From positions 332,688 through 396,687 of the forward strand of contig NZ_JBGGWB010000002.1 of NCBI RefSeq assembly GCF_041321155.1: a stretch of DNA of 64,000 nt, in the 5' to 3' direction. Of the stretch, positions 28,290-37,462 are shown piece by piece. The notes under the pieces are model-generated. The model had not been told where the DNA came from and ran no database searches. It was given only the letters and a program-made list of their open reading frames with translations. The first letter of the stretch is position 1, and each line of letters opens with the position of its first letter. The stretch is from Sphingomonas sp. IW22. Lineage in GTDB: Bacteria; Pseudomonadota; Alphaproteobacteria; Sphingomonadales; Sphingomonadaceae. A program made the position numbers and the translations under genes.

Positions 28290-29558
28290 ATGTCCTTCTA
28301 CACCTCGCTCAGCGGGCTTCAGGCCAGCCAGAAGGAAATGTCGACGATCAGCCACAATCTGGCGAACGTCGCGACCGACGGATTCAAGAAAAGCCGCGTC
28401 GAATTCGGCGACGTCATTGCCTCCAGCGCGAACAGCAATCCCAGCGCCCAGGTCGGCGCGGGTGTGGTGACCAAGTCGATCACCCAGCAATTCGGCCAGG
28501 GCAACCTGATCCAGACCGGCGGCGCGCTGAATCTGGTGGTGTCGGGCGACGGCTTTTTCGCGACCAAGGGTACGGTCGAAAGCGAGCAGCTGAACTATAC
28601 CCGCAACGGCGCCTTCGTCGTCGATCCCAACCGCTACGTCGTGGACGGCAATGGCGGACATCTTCAGGTTTATCCGGTTGACGGTTCGGGGGCGGTTGTC
28701 GCCAGCGGCGTCGACGGGCTGGTCAGCCTGCGTCTGCCGGAAACCAGCGGCACGCCGGTCCCGACCAGCGCGGTGGGGCTGGGGCTGACGATGAATGCCG
28801 GCGCGCCGTTGCCGAGCGGGGCGTTCGACCGGTTTGACGCCAGCACGTATAACAACGCGACCCAGACCACGATCTACGACGCCACGGGCAATCCGTTGAC
28901 GATGACCAGCTATTTCGTGCGGACGCAGGCGCCGACCGCCGCAGATCCCGCCAGCCAGTGGCAGGTCTATACCTATGTCGGGGACGAACAGCTGGCGGCG
29001 GACCCGGCCAATCCGGCGCCGATCACGCTTGAATTCGATGATACGGGCGCTCTGACCGCCCCGGCAACGCCGACCCAGTTCGCGCCGTTCACGCCCGCCG
29101 GTGCCGCCGCCGAACAGACGGTCTCGCTGGACTTCACCGGTTCGGCTCAGCTGGCGGCGCCCTTTTCGGTCAATACCCGCAGCCAGAATGGCGCGGCGGT
29201 CGGCAAGCTGGAATCGGTCAACGTGTCGGAGGACGGTACCGTGCGCGCCAGCTTCTCCAACGGCGACAGCAAGGCGCTGGGCAAGGTGGCGCTGGCTAAT
29301 TTCTTCAACCCGACCGGCCTTCGCCAGCTGGGCAACAGCTATTGGGCGGCGACGGGCGTGTCGGGCCAGCCGACGCTGGGCGAGGCGGGCAAGGACGGTT
29401 TTGGCGGGCTGATGACCGGCATCGTCGAAGGGTCGAACGTCGACATTACCGAGGAACTGGTCGCGCTGATCGCTGCACAGCGCAATTTCCAAGCGAACGC
29501 CAAGTCGCTCGATACCTCGAACCAGATCTCGCAGACGATCTTCAACATCCGCGGCTGA
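28290..29558 (+). CDS. flgE: Flagellar hook protein FlgE
   Basis: 422 residues. N-terminal MSFYTSLSGLQASQKEMSTISHNLANVATDGFKKSR and C-terminal NVDITEELVALIAAQRNFQANAKSLDTSNQISQTIFNIRG make the coiled-coil core. The variable hook surface lies between. It forms the universal joint of the flagellum. GAAAGGAAG upstream of the ATG; 27 bases after flgD. Confidence 0.95.
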   Translation: MSFYTSLSGLQASQKEMSTISHNLANVATDGFKKSRVEFGDVIASSANSNPSAQVGAGVVTKSITQQFGQGNLIQTGGALNLVVSGDGFFATKGTVESEQLNYTRNGAFVVDPNRYVVDGNGGHLQVYPVDGSGAVVASGVDGLVSLRLPETSGTPVPTSAVGLGLTMNAGAPLPSGAFDRFDASTYNNATQTTIYDATGNPLTMTSYFVRTQAPTAADPASQWQVYTYVGDEQLAADPANPAPITLEFDDTGALTAPATPTQFAPFTPAGAAAEQTVSLDFTGSAQLAAPFSVNTRSQNGAAVGKLESVNVSEDGTVRASFSNGDSKALGKVALANFFNPTGLRQLGNSYWAATGVSGQPTLGEAGKDGFGGLMTGIVEGSNVDITEELVALIAAQRNFQANAKSLDTSNQISQTIFNIRG

Positions 29559-29584
29559 TGAGCCGGAGACCGGGAGCCTAGCCG

Positions 29585-30331
29585 ATGGACAAGCTGGTCT
29601 ATACCGCATTGTCGGGCCTGAAGAGCCAGATGGCCGCGCAGGGGGTGATCGCGAACAATATCGCGAACGCCTCCACCACCGGCTTTCGTCAGGACCAGAT
29701 CAGCTTCGAACGGCTGATGCTGAAGGGGCAGGCGCTGGAAACGCGCTCACCCGCGGCGCAGGAAGTGGCCGATTTCGATCGGCGCGCGGGCACGATCGTG
29801 TCGACGGGGCGCCCGCTGGACGTCGCCATGATCAGCGACGCCTGGATCGCGGTGCAGGCACCCGACGGGACCGAGGCCTATACCCGGCGCGGCGACCTGA
29901 GCGTCGCGGTATCGGGCGTGCTGCAAAACGGAGAGGGCGTTCCGGTCATGAGCGAAGCCGGCCCGATCACCGTGCCGCCGCATGACCGCATCGCCATTGC
30001 CGACGATGGCACGGTGACCATCGCCCCCAGGGGCGCGGAGCCGGGCGCGCCGATGCAGATCGTCGGTCGTATCAAGATGGTCAGCACCGAAGGTAGCCAG
30101 ACCGTCAAGGGTCTGGATAACCTGCTGCGCGTCAAGGACGGCGGCATCCTGCCCGTCGACATGGACGCCAAGCTGGCAAGCGGTTCGCTGGAACAGTCGA
30201 ACGTGAACCTGACCCAGGCGCTGGTCGACATGATCGAGAACCAGCGCGGTTACGAAGTGCAGGCCAACCTGCTCGCCGAAGCCAAGAAGATGGATGAAGA
30301 GAGCGCGTCGCTGATGCGCGTCCAGGGATAA
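29585..30331 (+). CDS. flgF: Flagellar rod protein FlgF
   Basis: 248 residues with the rod motif VIANNIANASTTGFRQDQISF and C-terminal LEQSNVNLTQALVDMIENQRGYEVQANLLAEAKKMDEES. Start MDKLVYTALSGLKSQMAAQ is typical of FlgF. It joins the proximal to the distal rod. 26 bases after flgE. Confidence 0.94.
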   Translation: MDKLVYTALSGLKSQMAAQGVIANNIANASTTGFRQDQISFERLMLKGQALETRSPAAQEVADFDRRAGTIVSTGRPLDVAMISDAWIAVQAPDGTEAYTRRGDLSVAVSGVLQNGEGVPVMSEAGPITVPPHDRIAIADDGTVTIAPRGAEPGAPMQIVGRIKMVSTEGSQTVKGLDNLLRVKDGGILPVDMDAKLASGSLEQSNVNLTQALVDMIENQRGYEVQANLLAEAKKMDEESASLMRVQG

Positions 30332-30343
30332 GGAGACGATCCC

Positions 30344-31132
30344 ATGAGCAATGCCGCCATGCACATCGCACGCACCGGGCTGGACGCCCAGGATGTGCGG
30401 ATGCGCGTCATCTCGAACAACCTCGCCAACGTGAACACCACGGGTTTCAAGCGCGACCGGGCGAGCTTCGAGACGCTGGCCTATCAGGTCGTCACCGCCG
30501 CCGGTTCGGCCAGCACCGCCGAAACCCGCTATGCCACGGGGCTGAACATGGGCACCGGCGTGCGCGTGCAAGGCACGGCGCGCATGAACACGCAAGGGTC
30601 GCTGCAGACGACGGGCAATTCGCTGGACATGGCGCTGGACGGCGACGGGTTTTTCCAGATCCAGCTGCCGGGCGGCCAGCTGGGCTATACCCGCGCGGGC
30701 AATTTCGCACGCTCACCCGAAGGGCTGTTGGTGACGGGAGAGGGGTTTCAGGTGATGCCCGGCATCACCATTCCCGAAGGTGCCACCGCCATCACCGTCG
30801 GCAGCGACGGCACCGTGTCCGCCACCGTGCCGAACCAGACCGAAGCGGCGCAGATCGGCCAGCTTCAGATCGCCAGCTTTCCCAATTCCGCCGGGCTTCA
30901 GGCGACGGGCGACAATTACCTGATCGAAACCGCCGCCAGCGGTCCGGTCAACATGGGCATCGCCGGCCAGGACGGGCGCGGCCAGATCCGGCAGGGGATG
31001 CTGGAAGGGTCGAACGTCAATGTCGTCGAGGAACTGGTCGACATGATCGAGACGCAGCGCGCCTATGAGGTCAATTCCAAGATGATCTCGGCCACCGATG
31101 AAATGCTGAAATATGTCAATCAGAACATCTGA
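30344..31132 (+). CDS. flgG: Flagellar distal rod protein FlgG
   Basis: 262 residues, standard length. N-terminal MHIARTGLDAQDVRMRVISNNLANVNTTGFKRDR and C-terminal EGSNVNVVEELVDMIETQRAYEVNSKMISATDEMLKYVNQNI are diagnostic. It forms the distal rod that passes through the P and L rings. AAGGAGA precedes the ATG. Its last 20 bases overlap the start of flgH. Confidence 0.96.
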   Translation: MSNAAMHIARTGLDAQDVRMRVISNNLANVNTTGFKRDRASFETLAYQVVTAAGSASTAETRYATGLNMGTGVRVQGTARMNTQGSLQTTGNSLDMALDGDGFFQIQLPGGQLGYTRAGNFARSPEGLLVTGEGFQVMPGITIPEGATAITVGSDGTVSATVPNQTEAAQIGQLQIASFPNSAGLQATGDNYLIETAASGPVNMGIAGQDGRGQIRQGMLEGSNVNVVEELVDMIETQRAYEVNSKMISATDEMLKYVNQNI

Positions 31133-31832
31133 TTCGCGCATCGCCGGGTCGCGCCGCCGGTTGCGGGGCCAGGCGGCGCTTGCCGTCGTCGCCGCGCTGC
31201 TGGTCGCCGCGCCCGCGCAGGCGCAATTGTTCGGTGGCAAGAAGAACAAGGACGATTTCTCCGCCACCATGCCCGCGCCGGTCGCCGTGCGCCCGGCCAA
31301 TGGCGCGATTTTTCAGGCCAGCGAGGGCTATGCCGCCCTGTACGAAGGGCAGCGCGCCCGCCGCGTTGGCGATCCGCTTACCATCGTGTTGGTCGAACGC
31401 ATGGCGGCGTCGAAGTCGGCGGCTTCGAACCTGGACAGCAAGGGCAGCTTCGGCCTGGCCGGGCCGTCGTCCGGCCCCCTGTCGCTGTTCAACCCGACCG
31501 ACGCGCAGGCCAGTGGCAATCGCGGCTTTCAGGGACAGGGCATGGCCGATCAGTCCAACGCCCTGTCGGGTGAGGTCAGCGTGACCGTCGCCGCCGTCTA
31601 TCCCAACGGCACCATGCTGGTTCAGGGGCAGAAGCGCGTGACCCTGAACCGCGGGGACGAATTCGTGCAGATCAAGGGAATCGTGCGGACGATCGACGTG
31701 GACGCCAATAACCGTGTGCCGTCGACCCGCGTTGCCGATGCCAAGATCAGCTATATCGGCAAGGGCGATGTCGCACGTGCCAGCCGTCAGGGGTGGCTCA
31801 GCCGCTTCTTCCAGGTCATCAGCCCGTTCTGA
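31113..31832 (+). CDS. flgH: Flagellar L-ring protein FlgH, without a lipobox cysteine
   Basis: 239 residues. FlgH signatures are clear: LYEGQRARRVGDPLTIVLVERMAASKSA, ALSGEVSVTVAAVYPNGTMLVQGQKRVTLNRGDEFVQIKGIVR, and a hydrophobic C-terminus. FlgH forms the outer-membrane L ring and is normally a lipoprotein. Here the N-terminus (GQAALAVVAALLVAAPAQAQLFGG) is an ordinary Sec signal ending AQA/Q, with no Cys at all in the region. Start overlaps flgG by 20 bases. Confidence 0.92.
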   Translation: MSIRTSDSRIAGSRRRLRGQAALAVVAALLVAAPAQAQLFGGKKNKDDFSATMPAPVAVRPANGAIFQASEGYAALYEGQRARRVGDPLTIVLVERMAASKSAASNLDSKGSFGLAGPSSGPLSLFNPTDAQASGNRGFQGQGMADQSNALSGEVSVTVAAVYPNGTMLVQGQKRVTLNRGDEFVQIKGIVRTIDVDANNRVPSTRVADAKISYIGKGDVARASRQGWLSRFFQVISPF

Positions 31833-31846
31833 TGGGAATTGCACGC

Positions 31847-32974
31847 ATGTTCCGTCGCCTTTTCTCCAAACGCCCGGTGCCTGTCTGGACGCTGATCGCG
31901 CTGGCGCTGCTTTCGGTGTCGATCGCGCCGGCCCATGCCCAGCGGATCAAGGATCTGGGCGGTTTTCAGGGCATCCGGGCCAACCAGCTGACGGGTTACG
32001 GCATCGTCGTGGGCCTGCCGGGGACGGGTGACGACAATCTGGAATATACCGTTCAGTCGATGAAGGGCGTGACCGCGCGCTTCGGCTTTCAGCTGCCGCC
32101 GGGCATCAACCCGGCGCTGAAAAACGCGGCGGTGGTCATGGTCACGGCCGAACTGCCCGCCTTTGCCAAGCCGGGTCAGCGGATCGACATCACCGTCGCG
32201 TCGATGGGCAAGGCAAAGTCGCTGCGCGGCGGCGCGCTGATCCTGACGCCGCTGCTGGGTGCCGATGGCCAGATCTATGCGATGGCGCAGGGCAATCTGG
32301 CGGTCAGCGGCCTGGGTGCAGAGGGCGCCGACGGGTCAAAGATCGTCGTCAACATTCCTTCGTCGGGCCGCATTCCCGATGGCGCCACGGTCGAGCGCGC
32401 GGTCGACACCGGGTTTGATTCCAGTCCGTTCCTGACCTTCAATCTGGCGCGCGCAGACTTCACCACGGCACAGCGGGTCGCGGCGGCGATCAATGGCCGC
32501 TTCGGCATGATGGCCGCCCGCGCGGTCGATGCGGTGTCGGTCAGCGTCGCCGCGCCACCGGGCGCCGACGTTCGCACCGCGATGATGAGCCAGATCGAGA
32601 ACCTGACCGTCGACGCCGCCGAAGCGGCTGCGCGGGTGATCGTCAATGCCCGCACCGGCACCGTCGTCATCAATTCCGCCGTCCGCGTCAGTCCGGCGGC
32701 GGTAACACACGGTAAACTCACTGTGCGTATTGATGAGTCGCAACAGGTGGTTCAGCCCGCGCCGTTCAGCCAGGGTCAGACCGCGGTTGAGCAGCGCAGC
32801 AATGTCGGCGTGGAGGAAGAAGTGAAGCCCATGTTCCTCATCGACCCCGGCCCCAAGCTGGCCGACGTGGTCAAGGCGGTGAACGCCATCGGCGCTTCCC
32901 CGGCCGATCTGGTCGCCATATTGGAGGCGCTGAAGGAAGCGGGCGCCCTCAAGGCGGAGCTGGTCGTGTTGTGA
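31847..32974 (+). CDS. flgI: Flagellar P-ring protein FlgI
   Basis: 375 residues from ATG 31847, with GGGAA upstream; ATG 31832, overlapping the flgH stop as TGATG, is an alternative. A signal peptide (WTLIALALLSVSIAPAHA) precedes RIKDLGGFQGIRANQLTGYGIVVGLPGTGDDN, the classic FlgI opening. The C-terminus LADVVKAVNAIGASPADLVAILEALKEAGALKAELVVL is also typical. It forms the P ring in the peptidoglycan layer with help of FlgA. Confidence 0.95.
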   Translation: MFRRLFSKRPVPVWTLIALALLSVSIAPAHAQRIKDLGGFQGIRANQLTGYGIVVGLPGTGDDNLEYTVQSMKGVTARFGFQLPPGINPALKNAAVVMVTAELPAFAKPGQRIDITVASMGKAKSLRGGALILTPLLGADGQIYAMAQGNLAVSGLGAEGADGSKIVVNIPSSGRIPDGATVERAVDTGFDSSPFLTFNLARADFTTAQRVAAAINGRFGMMAARAVDAVSVSVAAPPGADVRTAMMSQIENLTVDAAEAAARVIVNARTGTVVINSAVRVSPAAVTHGKLTVRIDESQQVVQPAPFSQGQTAVEQRSNVGVEEEVKPMFLIDPGPKLADVVKAVNAIGASPADLVAILEALKEAGALKAELVVL

Positions 32975-33279
32975 CGACGCTGCCCAACCTGCCAGCCGTC
33001 AACCAGCCGACCGTGTCGATGGACACGGGCCGGCTGGCAACGCGTGAGAATCTGGAAGCCGCCGGGCAAAAGTTCGAGGCGATCTTTACCGGCATGATGC
33101 TGTCGTCGATGCGCAAGGCGAAGCTGGGCGACGGCCTGTTCGAATCGAATGCGCTGAACCAGTTCCGCGACATGCAGGACCAGCAACTGGCCCAGTCGAT
33201 GGCGGTCCACGCACCGATCGGCATCGGCAAGGCGATGATCGAATTCCTGGCCAAATCGGCGGAGGATACGGTCAAATGA
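32971..33279 (+). CDS. flgJ: Rod-binding protein FlgJ, short form without muramidase
   Basis: 102 residues from GTG 32971, overlapping the flgI stop as GTGA. It matches only the rod-binding N-terminal domain of FlgJ (AGQKFEAIFTGMMLSSMRKAKLGDGLFESNALNQFRDMQDQQLAQSMA). The peptidoglycan hydrolase half found in enteric FlgJ is missing, as is usual in Alphaproteobacteria. The enzyme function probably comes from the transglycosylase at 23259-24149. Confidence 0.9.
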   Translation: MTTLPNLPAVNQPTVSMDTGRLATRENLEAAGQKFEAIFTGMMLSSMRKAKLGDGLFESNALNQFRDMQDQQLAQSMAVHAPIGIGKAMIEFLAKSAEDTVK

Positions 33280-34601
33280 GCGATCTGCTCGGCATCGGGG
33301 CCAGCGGTGTGCGTGCCTATCAGGGGGCGCTTGCCACCACGTCGGACAATATCGCCAATGCCGGAACCCCCGGCTATGTCCGCCGCACGCCGGTGCTGCG
33401 CGAAATCGCCGCCGTCACGCCCAATGGCGCGTTGACGCCCGCCGGGGTCACGCTGGGTCTGGTCGACCGCGCGGCCGATGCCTTTCGCTCGAACGCGGTC
33501 CGTACCAGCGGCAGCGACCTTGCCCGCAGCGAGACGGGCATGGTCTGGCTCGACCGGATCGAACAGGTGCTGGGCAACAGCGCACTGGATGATCGGCTGG
33601 CGACATTCTTCAACGCTGCACAGGGCGTTGCCGCCGATCCGGGTGCCAGCGCACCGCGTGCGGTGATGCTGGAACATGCCGACGCGCTCGCCACCGCGTT
33701 TCGAGCGACGGGGGCGTCGCTGGATCAGGCGACGGCCGATGTCGAGGCGCAGGCCCGCAGTGCGGCCAGCGACCTGTCCGGGGCGGCGCAGGCGTTGGCC
33801 AAGGTGAACAGTGCCATCGGCCGCTCGGGCGGCGCACCGTCGCCGTCGCTGCTGGATGAGCGCGACCGGTTGCTCGAATCGATGTCGGCGCTGGTCGATG
33901 TGTCGGTCAGCTTCGATTCGGCGGGGCGCGCCACGGTAAAGGCGGGCGCCGCCGGTGGCCCGGTGATGGTGTCGGGCGATCAGGCAGCCAGCATCGGCGT
34001 GTCTCGCAACGGCCAGGGTGCGCTCCAATTCCATCTGGTGATGAATGGCGAGGCGGCGGTTATCCCGGCTCAGGGTGGCGCGATGGCGGGTGCGATCGAC
34101 GGGGCGCAGCGCATCGCCGACGCCAAGGGCGCGCTGGATCAACTGGCGGTCGACTTTGTCGACGCCGTGAATGCCGTGCAGGCCGGCGGTGAGGATCTGT
34201 CGGGCAATCCCGGCGCGCCGATGTTCGCCGGCGTCGATGCGGCCAGCATGACGCTGGCGCTGACCAGCGGCGCGGGCATTGCTGCCGCGACGCCGGGATC
34301 GGGGCCGAAGGGCAATGGCAACATGGGTATGCTGGCCGCGATCCGTACCAGCGGCGATTTCGAGACGCGGCTGACCACGCTTCAGTCCGTGAACGGCGCG
34401 GCCATCGCCGCGCGCCAGACGGTGATCGGCGCACAGACCGCCATCCATGACGGCAATATGGCTGCCCGCGATTCGGTCAGCGGGGTCAATCTGGACGAGG
34501 AAGCGGTGAACCTGCTTCGCTTCCAACAGGCATATCAGGCGTCGGCCCGCGTCATTCAGGTCGCGCGTGAGACGCTCGATTCCATCTTCCAGATCCGGTG
34601 A
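33276..34601 (+). CDS. flgK: Hook-filament junction protein FlgK (HAP1)
   Basis: 441 residues. N-terminal GASGVRAYQGALATTSDNIANAGTPGYVRRTPVL and C-terminal SGVNLDEEAVNLLRFQQAYQASARVIQVARETLDSIFQIR are diagnostic. It joins hook to filament. The start overlaps flgJ by 4 bases and its end is 5 bases before the flgL ATG. Confidence 0.95.
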   Translation: MSDLLGIGASGVRAYQGALATTSDNIANAGTPGYVRRTPVLREIAAVTPNGALTPAGVTLGLVDRAADAFRSNAVRTSGSDLARSETGMVWLDRIEQVLGNSALDDRLATFFNAAQGVAADPGASAPRAVMLEHADALATAFRATGASLDQATADVEAQARSAASDLSGAAQALAKVNSAIGRSGGAPSPSLLDERDRLLESMSALVDVSVSFDSAGRATVKAGAAGGPVMVSGDQAASIGVSRNGQGALQFHLVMNGEAAVIPAQGGAMAGAIDGAQRIADAKGALDQLAVDFVDAVNAVQAGGEDLSGNPGAPMFAGVDAASMTLALTSGAGIAAATPGSGPKGNGNMGMLAAIRTSGDFETRLTTLQSVNGAAIAARQTVIGAQTAIHDGNMAARDSVSGVNLDEEAVNLLRFQQAYQASARVIQVARETLDSIFQIR

Positions 34602-34606
34602 GCCCC

Positions 34607-35476
34607 ATGAACCGTATCGCGACCAGCCAGTATTTTTCGCGCAGCCTGACCCAGATGTCGGGCCTGAATGTCGCGGCGGACAAGCTCCAGACCCAGATCG
34701 CAACCGGCAAGAAGCTGACTGCCGCGTCGCAGGACGCCGCCGCCTGGACGCAGTTGGCGACGATGAAGCGCGACACCGCCGATCACGCCGCCGCCAAGGG
34801 CAATATCGAACTGGCGTCGGGCATTCTGGCACAGGCCGATTCCACGCTGGAAAACATCACCCAGCAGCTGCAGCGTGCGCAGGAACTGGCAATGACCGTC
34901 GGTAGCGGCACGATCGGCGCGACGGAGCGCAACATCGTCGCCGACCAGCTCGACATAATCAAAAATGACATCCTCGCGCTGGCGAATCAGAAGGATGTGC
35001 GCGGCGTGCCGATGTTCGGCGGTGGCGCAGACGCGGCGTTCGCGGTCGGAGCCGACGGTGCCATCACCTATGTCGGCGGGACGGCGCCGGGCACGATCCC
35101 GGTTGCCGACGGTGCCGATGTTCAGGTGACCGAGGACGGATCGCAGCTGGCGCAGATGTTCACCGCGCTTGAGGCGCTGGCGCTGGGCATCCGCAATGGC
35201 GACGATCTTGGCACCATCAGCGCCGACCTTGGTCTCGCAACCGATAATGTGTCGGCGGCTCGCGCCAGCGTCGGCGCGCGCGGCATGCGGCTGGACATGG
35301 AGATGGAGCGGCTGGACGAAGTGGCGATCGGGCGCGAGGAAGCGCGCGGCGCCATCGAACAGACCGATGTCACCGCCGCCATTACCGAATTGCAGAAGAC
35401 CCTGACGATCCTGTCGGCCACCCAGGCCAGCTTCACCAAATTGTCCGGCCTGAGCCTGTTCGACCAGCTGCGATGA
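34607..35476 (+). CDS. flgL: Hook-filament junction protein FlgL (HAP3)
   Basis: 289 residues from ATG 34607 with GGTGAG upstream; a GTG at 34598 is less likely. Flagellin-like N-terminus (MNRIATSQYFSRSLTQMSGLNVAADKLQTQIATGKKLTAASQD) and C-terminal coiled coil (TDVTAAITELQKTLTILSATQASFTKLSGLSLFDQLR). A 114-base gap with a seven-G run follows before motA; no clear terminator was found there. Confidence 0.93.
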   Translation: MNRIATSQYFSRSLTQMSGLNVAADKLQTQIATGKKLTAASQDAAAWTQLATMKRDTADHAAAKGNIELASGILAQADSTLENITQQLQRAQELAMTVGSGTIGATERNIVADQLDIIKNDILALANQKDVRGVPMFGGGADAAFAVGADGAITYVGGTAPGTIPVADGADVQVTEDGSQLAQMFTALEALALGIRNGDDLGTISADLGLATDNVSAARASVGARGMRLDMEMERLDEVAIGREEARGAIEQTDVTAAITELQKTLTILSATQASFTKLSGLSLFDQLR

Positions 35477-35590
35477 CGGCGATTCGCCGCGCAGCGGTCG
35501 GTAACCATTTCTCGACTCTTCTGCGTCAAAAGGGGGGGCAAGGGGCAGGCGTCGTCGCCTTTGCCGCAGGGACCCGGGGGCAAGCGTAAG

Positions 35591-36454
35591 ATGTTTCCTG
35601 CAATTGGCTTTGTCGTGCTGATCGTCATGGTGTTTGGCGGCTTCGCCATCACCGGTGGCGCGCTCGGCCCGGTCATGCACGCGCTTCCGCACGAAATGCT
35701 GATCATCGGCGGCGCGGCGCTAGGCGCGCTGATCATCGGCAATTCGGGCCGCGAGCTGAAGGCGATCGGCGGCGGCGTGATGAAGGTCATCAAGGGGCCG
35801 AAATACAAGAAACAGGATTATCTGGACGTCATCTTCCTGGCGTCGAAACTGATGAAGATGCTGCGCGTCGAAGGGCCGATCGCGCTGGAGCCGCATGTGG
35901 AGGATCCGAAATCCTCCCCCATCTTTTCCGAATACCCCCGCATTCTGGCCGACAGCGCGTTGACCGGCCTGATTGCCGACACGCTGCGGCTGGTGGTGGT
36001 GTCATCGGGCACGCTGGATGTGCACGCGGTCGAGGAAGTGATGGATAACGCCATCAAAACCCATCATCACGAGGAACAGGGGCCGCAGACGACGCTGCAG
36101 GGCCTGGCCGATGCGCTGCCGGCGCTAGGCATCGTCGCCGCCGTGCTGGGCGTGGTCAAGACGATGGGATCGATCGACAAGCCGCCGTCGATCCTGGGCG
36201 GGATGATCGGTTCGGCACTGGTGGGCACGTTTCTGGGCGTGCTGCTCGCCTATGGCATTGTCGGTCCGCTGGCCACGCGGTTGCAGCAGGTGATCGACGC
36301 CGATGCGGCAATCTATCACACGGTGAAGCAGATCATCATCGCGTCGCTCCATGGCCATCCGCAGCCGCTGGTCATCGAAGCGGCGCGGTCGGGCATTGCC
36401 CACCACAACCAGCCCGGTTTTGCCGAGGTGTTCGACGGCTTGCGGGGGCGTTAA
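35591..36454 (+). CDS. motA: Flagellar motor stator protein MotA
   Basis: 287 residues from ATG 35591. Four transmembrane helices, the long cytoplasmic loop (PIFSEYPRILADSALTGLIADTLRLVV...AVEEVMD) and the conserved proline helices (ADALPALGIVAAVLGVVKTMGSIDKPPSILGGMIGSALVGTFLGVLLAYG) are present. It forms the proton-conducting stator with MotB and acts on FliG. Canonical size, unlike the motA-like gene at 25984-26625. Confidence 0.94.
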   Translation: MFPAIGFVVLIVMVFGGFAITGGALGPVMHALPHEMLIIGGAALGALIIGNSGRELKAIGGGVMKVIKGPKYKKQDYLDVIFLASKLMKMLRVEGPIALEPHVEDPKSSPIFSEYPRILADSALTGLIADTLRLVVVSSGTLDVHAVEEVMDNAIKTHHHEEQGPQTTLQGLADALPALGIVAAVLGVVKTMGSIDKPPSILGGMIGSALVGTFLGVLLAYGIVGPLATRLQQVIDADAAIYHTVKQIIIASLHGHPQPLVIEAARSGIAHHNQPGFAEVFDGLRGR

Positions 36455-36457
36455 GCC

Positions 36458-37462
36458 GTGGCACAGCAGCCCCGCGCGCCCCATGGCAACAACCAGCCGC
36501 CCAAGGTCATCGTCAAGAAGGTCTATATCGAGGGGCATGGTGGCCATCACGGCGGTGCGTGGAAGGTCGCCTATGCCGATTTCGTGACCGCGATGATGGC
36601 GTTTTTCCTGCTGATGTGGCTGCTGGGTGCCACCAGTGAGCAGCAGCGAAAGGCACTGGCCGATTATTTCGCGCCCACGCTGGTCCAGTTGAAGCAGAAG
36701 TCGGCAGGCTCGTTCGGACCGTTCGGCGGCGCGTCGCTGACCGATGTCGATAATTACCCCAACCGCGCGGGTCAGACCGGCACGCGCGAGATGACCGTGC
36801 CCAGCGGCGCCACCGGGGGCAAGAAAGTGGGCAGCGGGGAAAAGGGGTCGCTGAAGAATCCCGATGCGCTAACCAAGCAGGACCGACAGAATTTCTCCCG
36901 CCTGCGAGCCCAGCTTGAGGCGTCGATGAAGCGCGATGCAAAGATGGCAAAACTGGCGCGTCACGTGAAGTTCGTGCCGACGATCGACGGGATGCGAATC
37001 GATCTGGTCGACGATGCCAATTATTCGATGTTCGACCTTGGCACGACAGCGCTGGTGCCAGAGGCGGACAAGCTGATCGGGATGATCGCCGAAAGCATTC
37101 AGGGCACCGAGAACTCGATCATGATCCGTGGCCACACCGATTCGCTTGGCTATGGCAATCCGCTTCAGATGAACAACTGGATGCTGTCGAGCGGCCGCGC
37201 GGAAGCAACCCGGCGGCGGCTGGCACGCGGCGGCGTCGCGGAGGCGAGGTTCGAGCGGATCGAGGGCGTGGCCGATCGTCAGCCGATGATCGCGGAAGCG
37301 CCCGGCGACCCGCGCAACCGCCGCGTGGCGATCACCTTGCTGTATCGGCAGGCTGCCTTTGGCGAATCCGAAAGCGAGGGTCGCCGTGGCGGCGGGCGTC
37401 AGAACAGCTTGCGGAACTCCAGCCTGACCGAACGGCCCACCGGGTCGAGCAAGAACGGCTGA
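36458..37462 (+). CDS. motB: Flagellar motor stator protein MotB
   Basis: 334 residues from GTG 36458, three bases after motA. The single membrane helix holds the proton-binding Asp41 (AYADFVTAMMAFFLLMWLLG). The OmpA-type peptidoglycan domain is intact (IMIRGHTDSLGYGNPLQMNNWMLSSGRAEATRRRL). The last 21 residues are a Gly/Arg/Ser tail encoded over the convergent end of the TonB receptor gene (64-base overlap). Confidence 0.94.
   Translation: MAQQPRAPHGNNQPPKVIVKKVYIEGHGGHHGGAWKVAYADFVTAMMAFFLLMWLLGATSEQQRKALADYFAPTLVQLKQKSAGSFGPFGGASLTDVDNYPNRAGQTGTREMTVPSGATGGKKVGSGEKGSLKNPDALTKQDRQNFSRLRAQLEASMKRDAKMAKLARHVKFVPTIDGMRIDLVDDANYSMFDLGTTALVPEADKLIGMIAESIQGTENSIMIRGHTDSLGYGNPLQMNNWMLSSGRAEATRRRLARGGVAEARFERIEGVADRQPMIAEAPGDPRNRRVAITLLYRQAAFGESESEGRRGGGRQNSLRNSSLTERPTGSSKNG

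Noticed and set aside
27507..29609. 700-codon minus-strand open frame over flgD-flgE
   Set aside because: High-GC shadow; the plus strand carries complete flagellar genes with ribosome binding sites.
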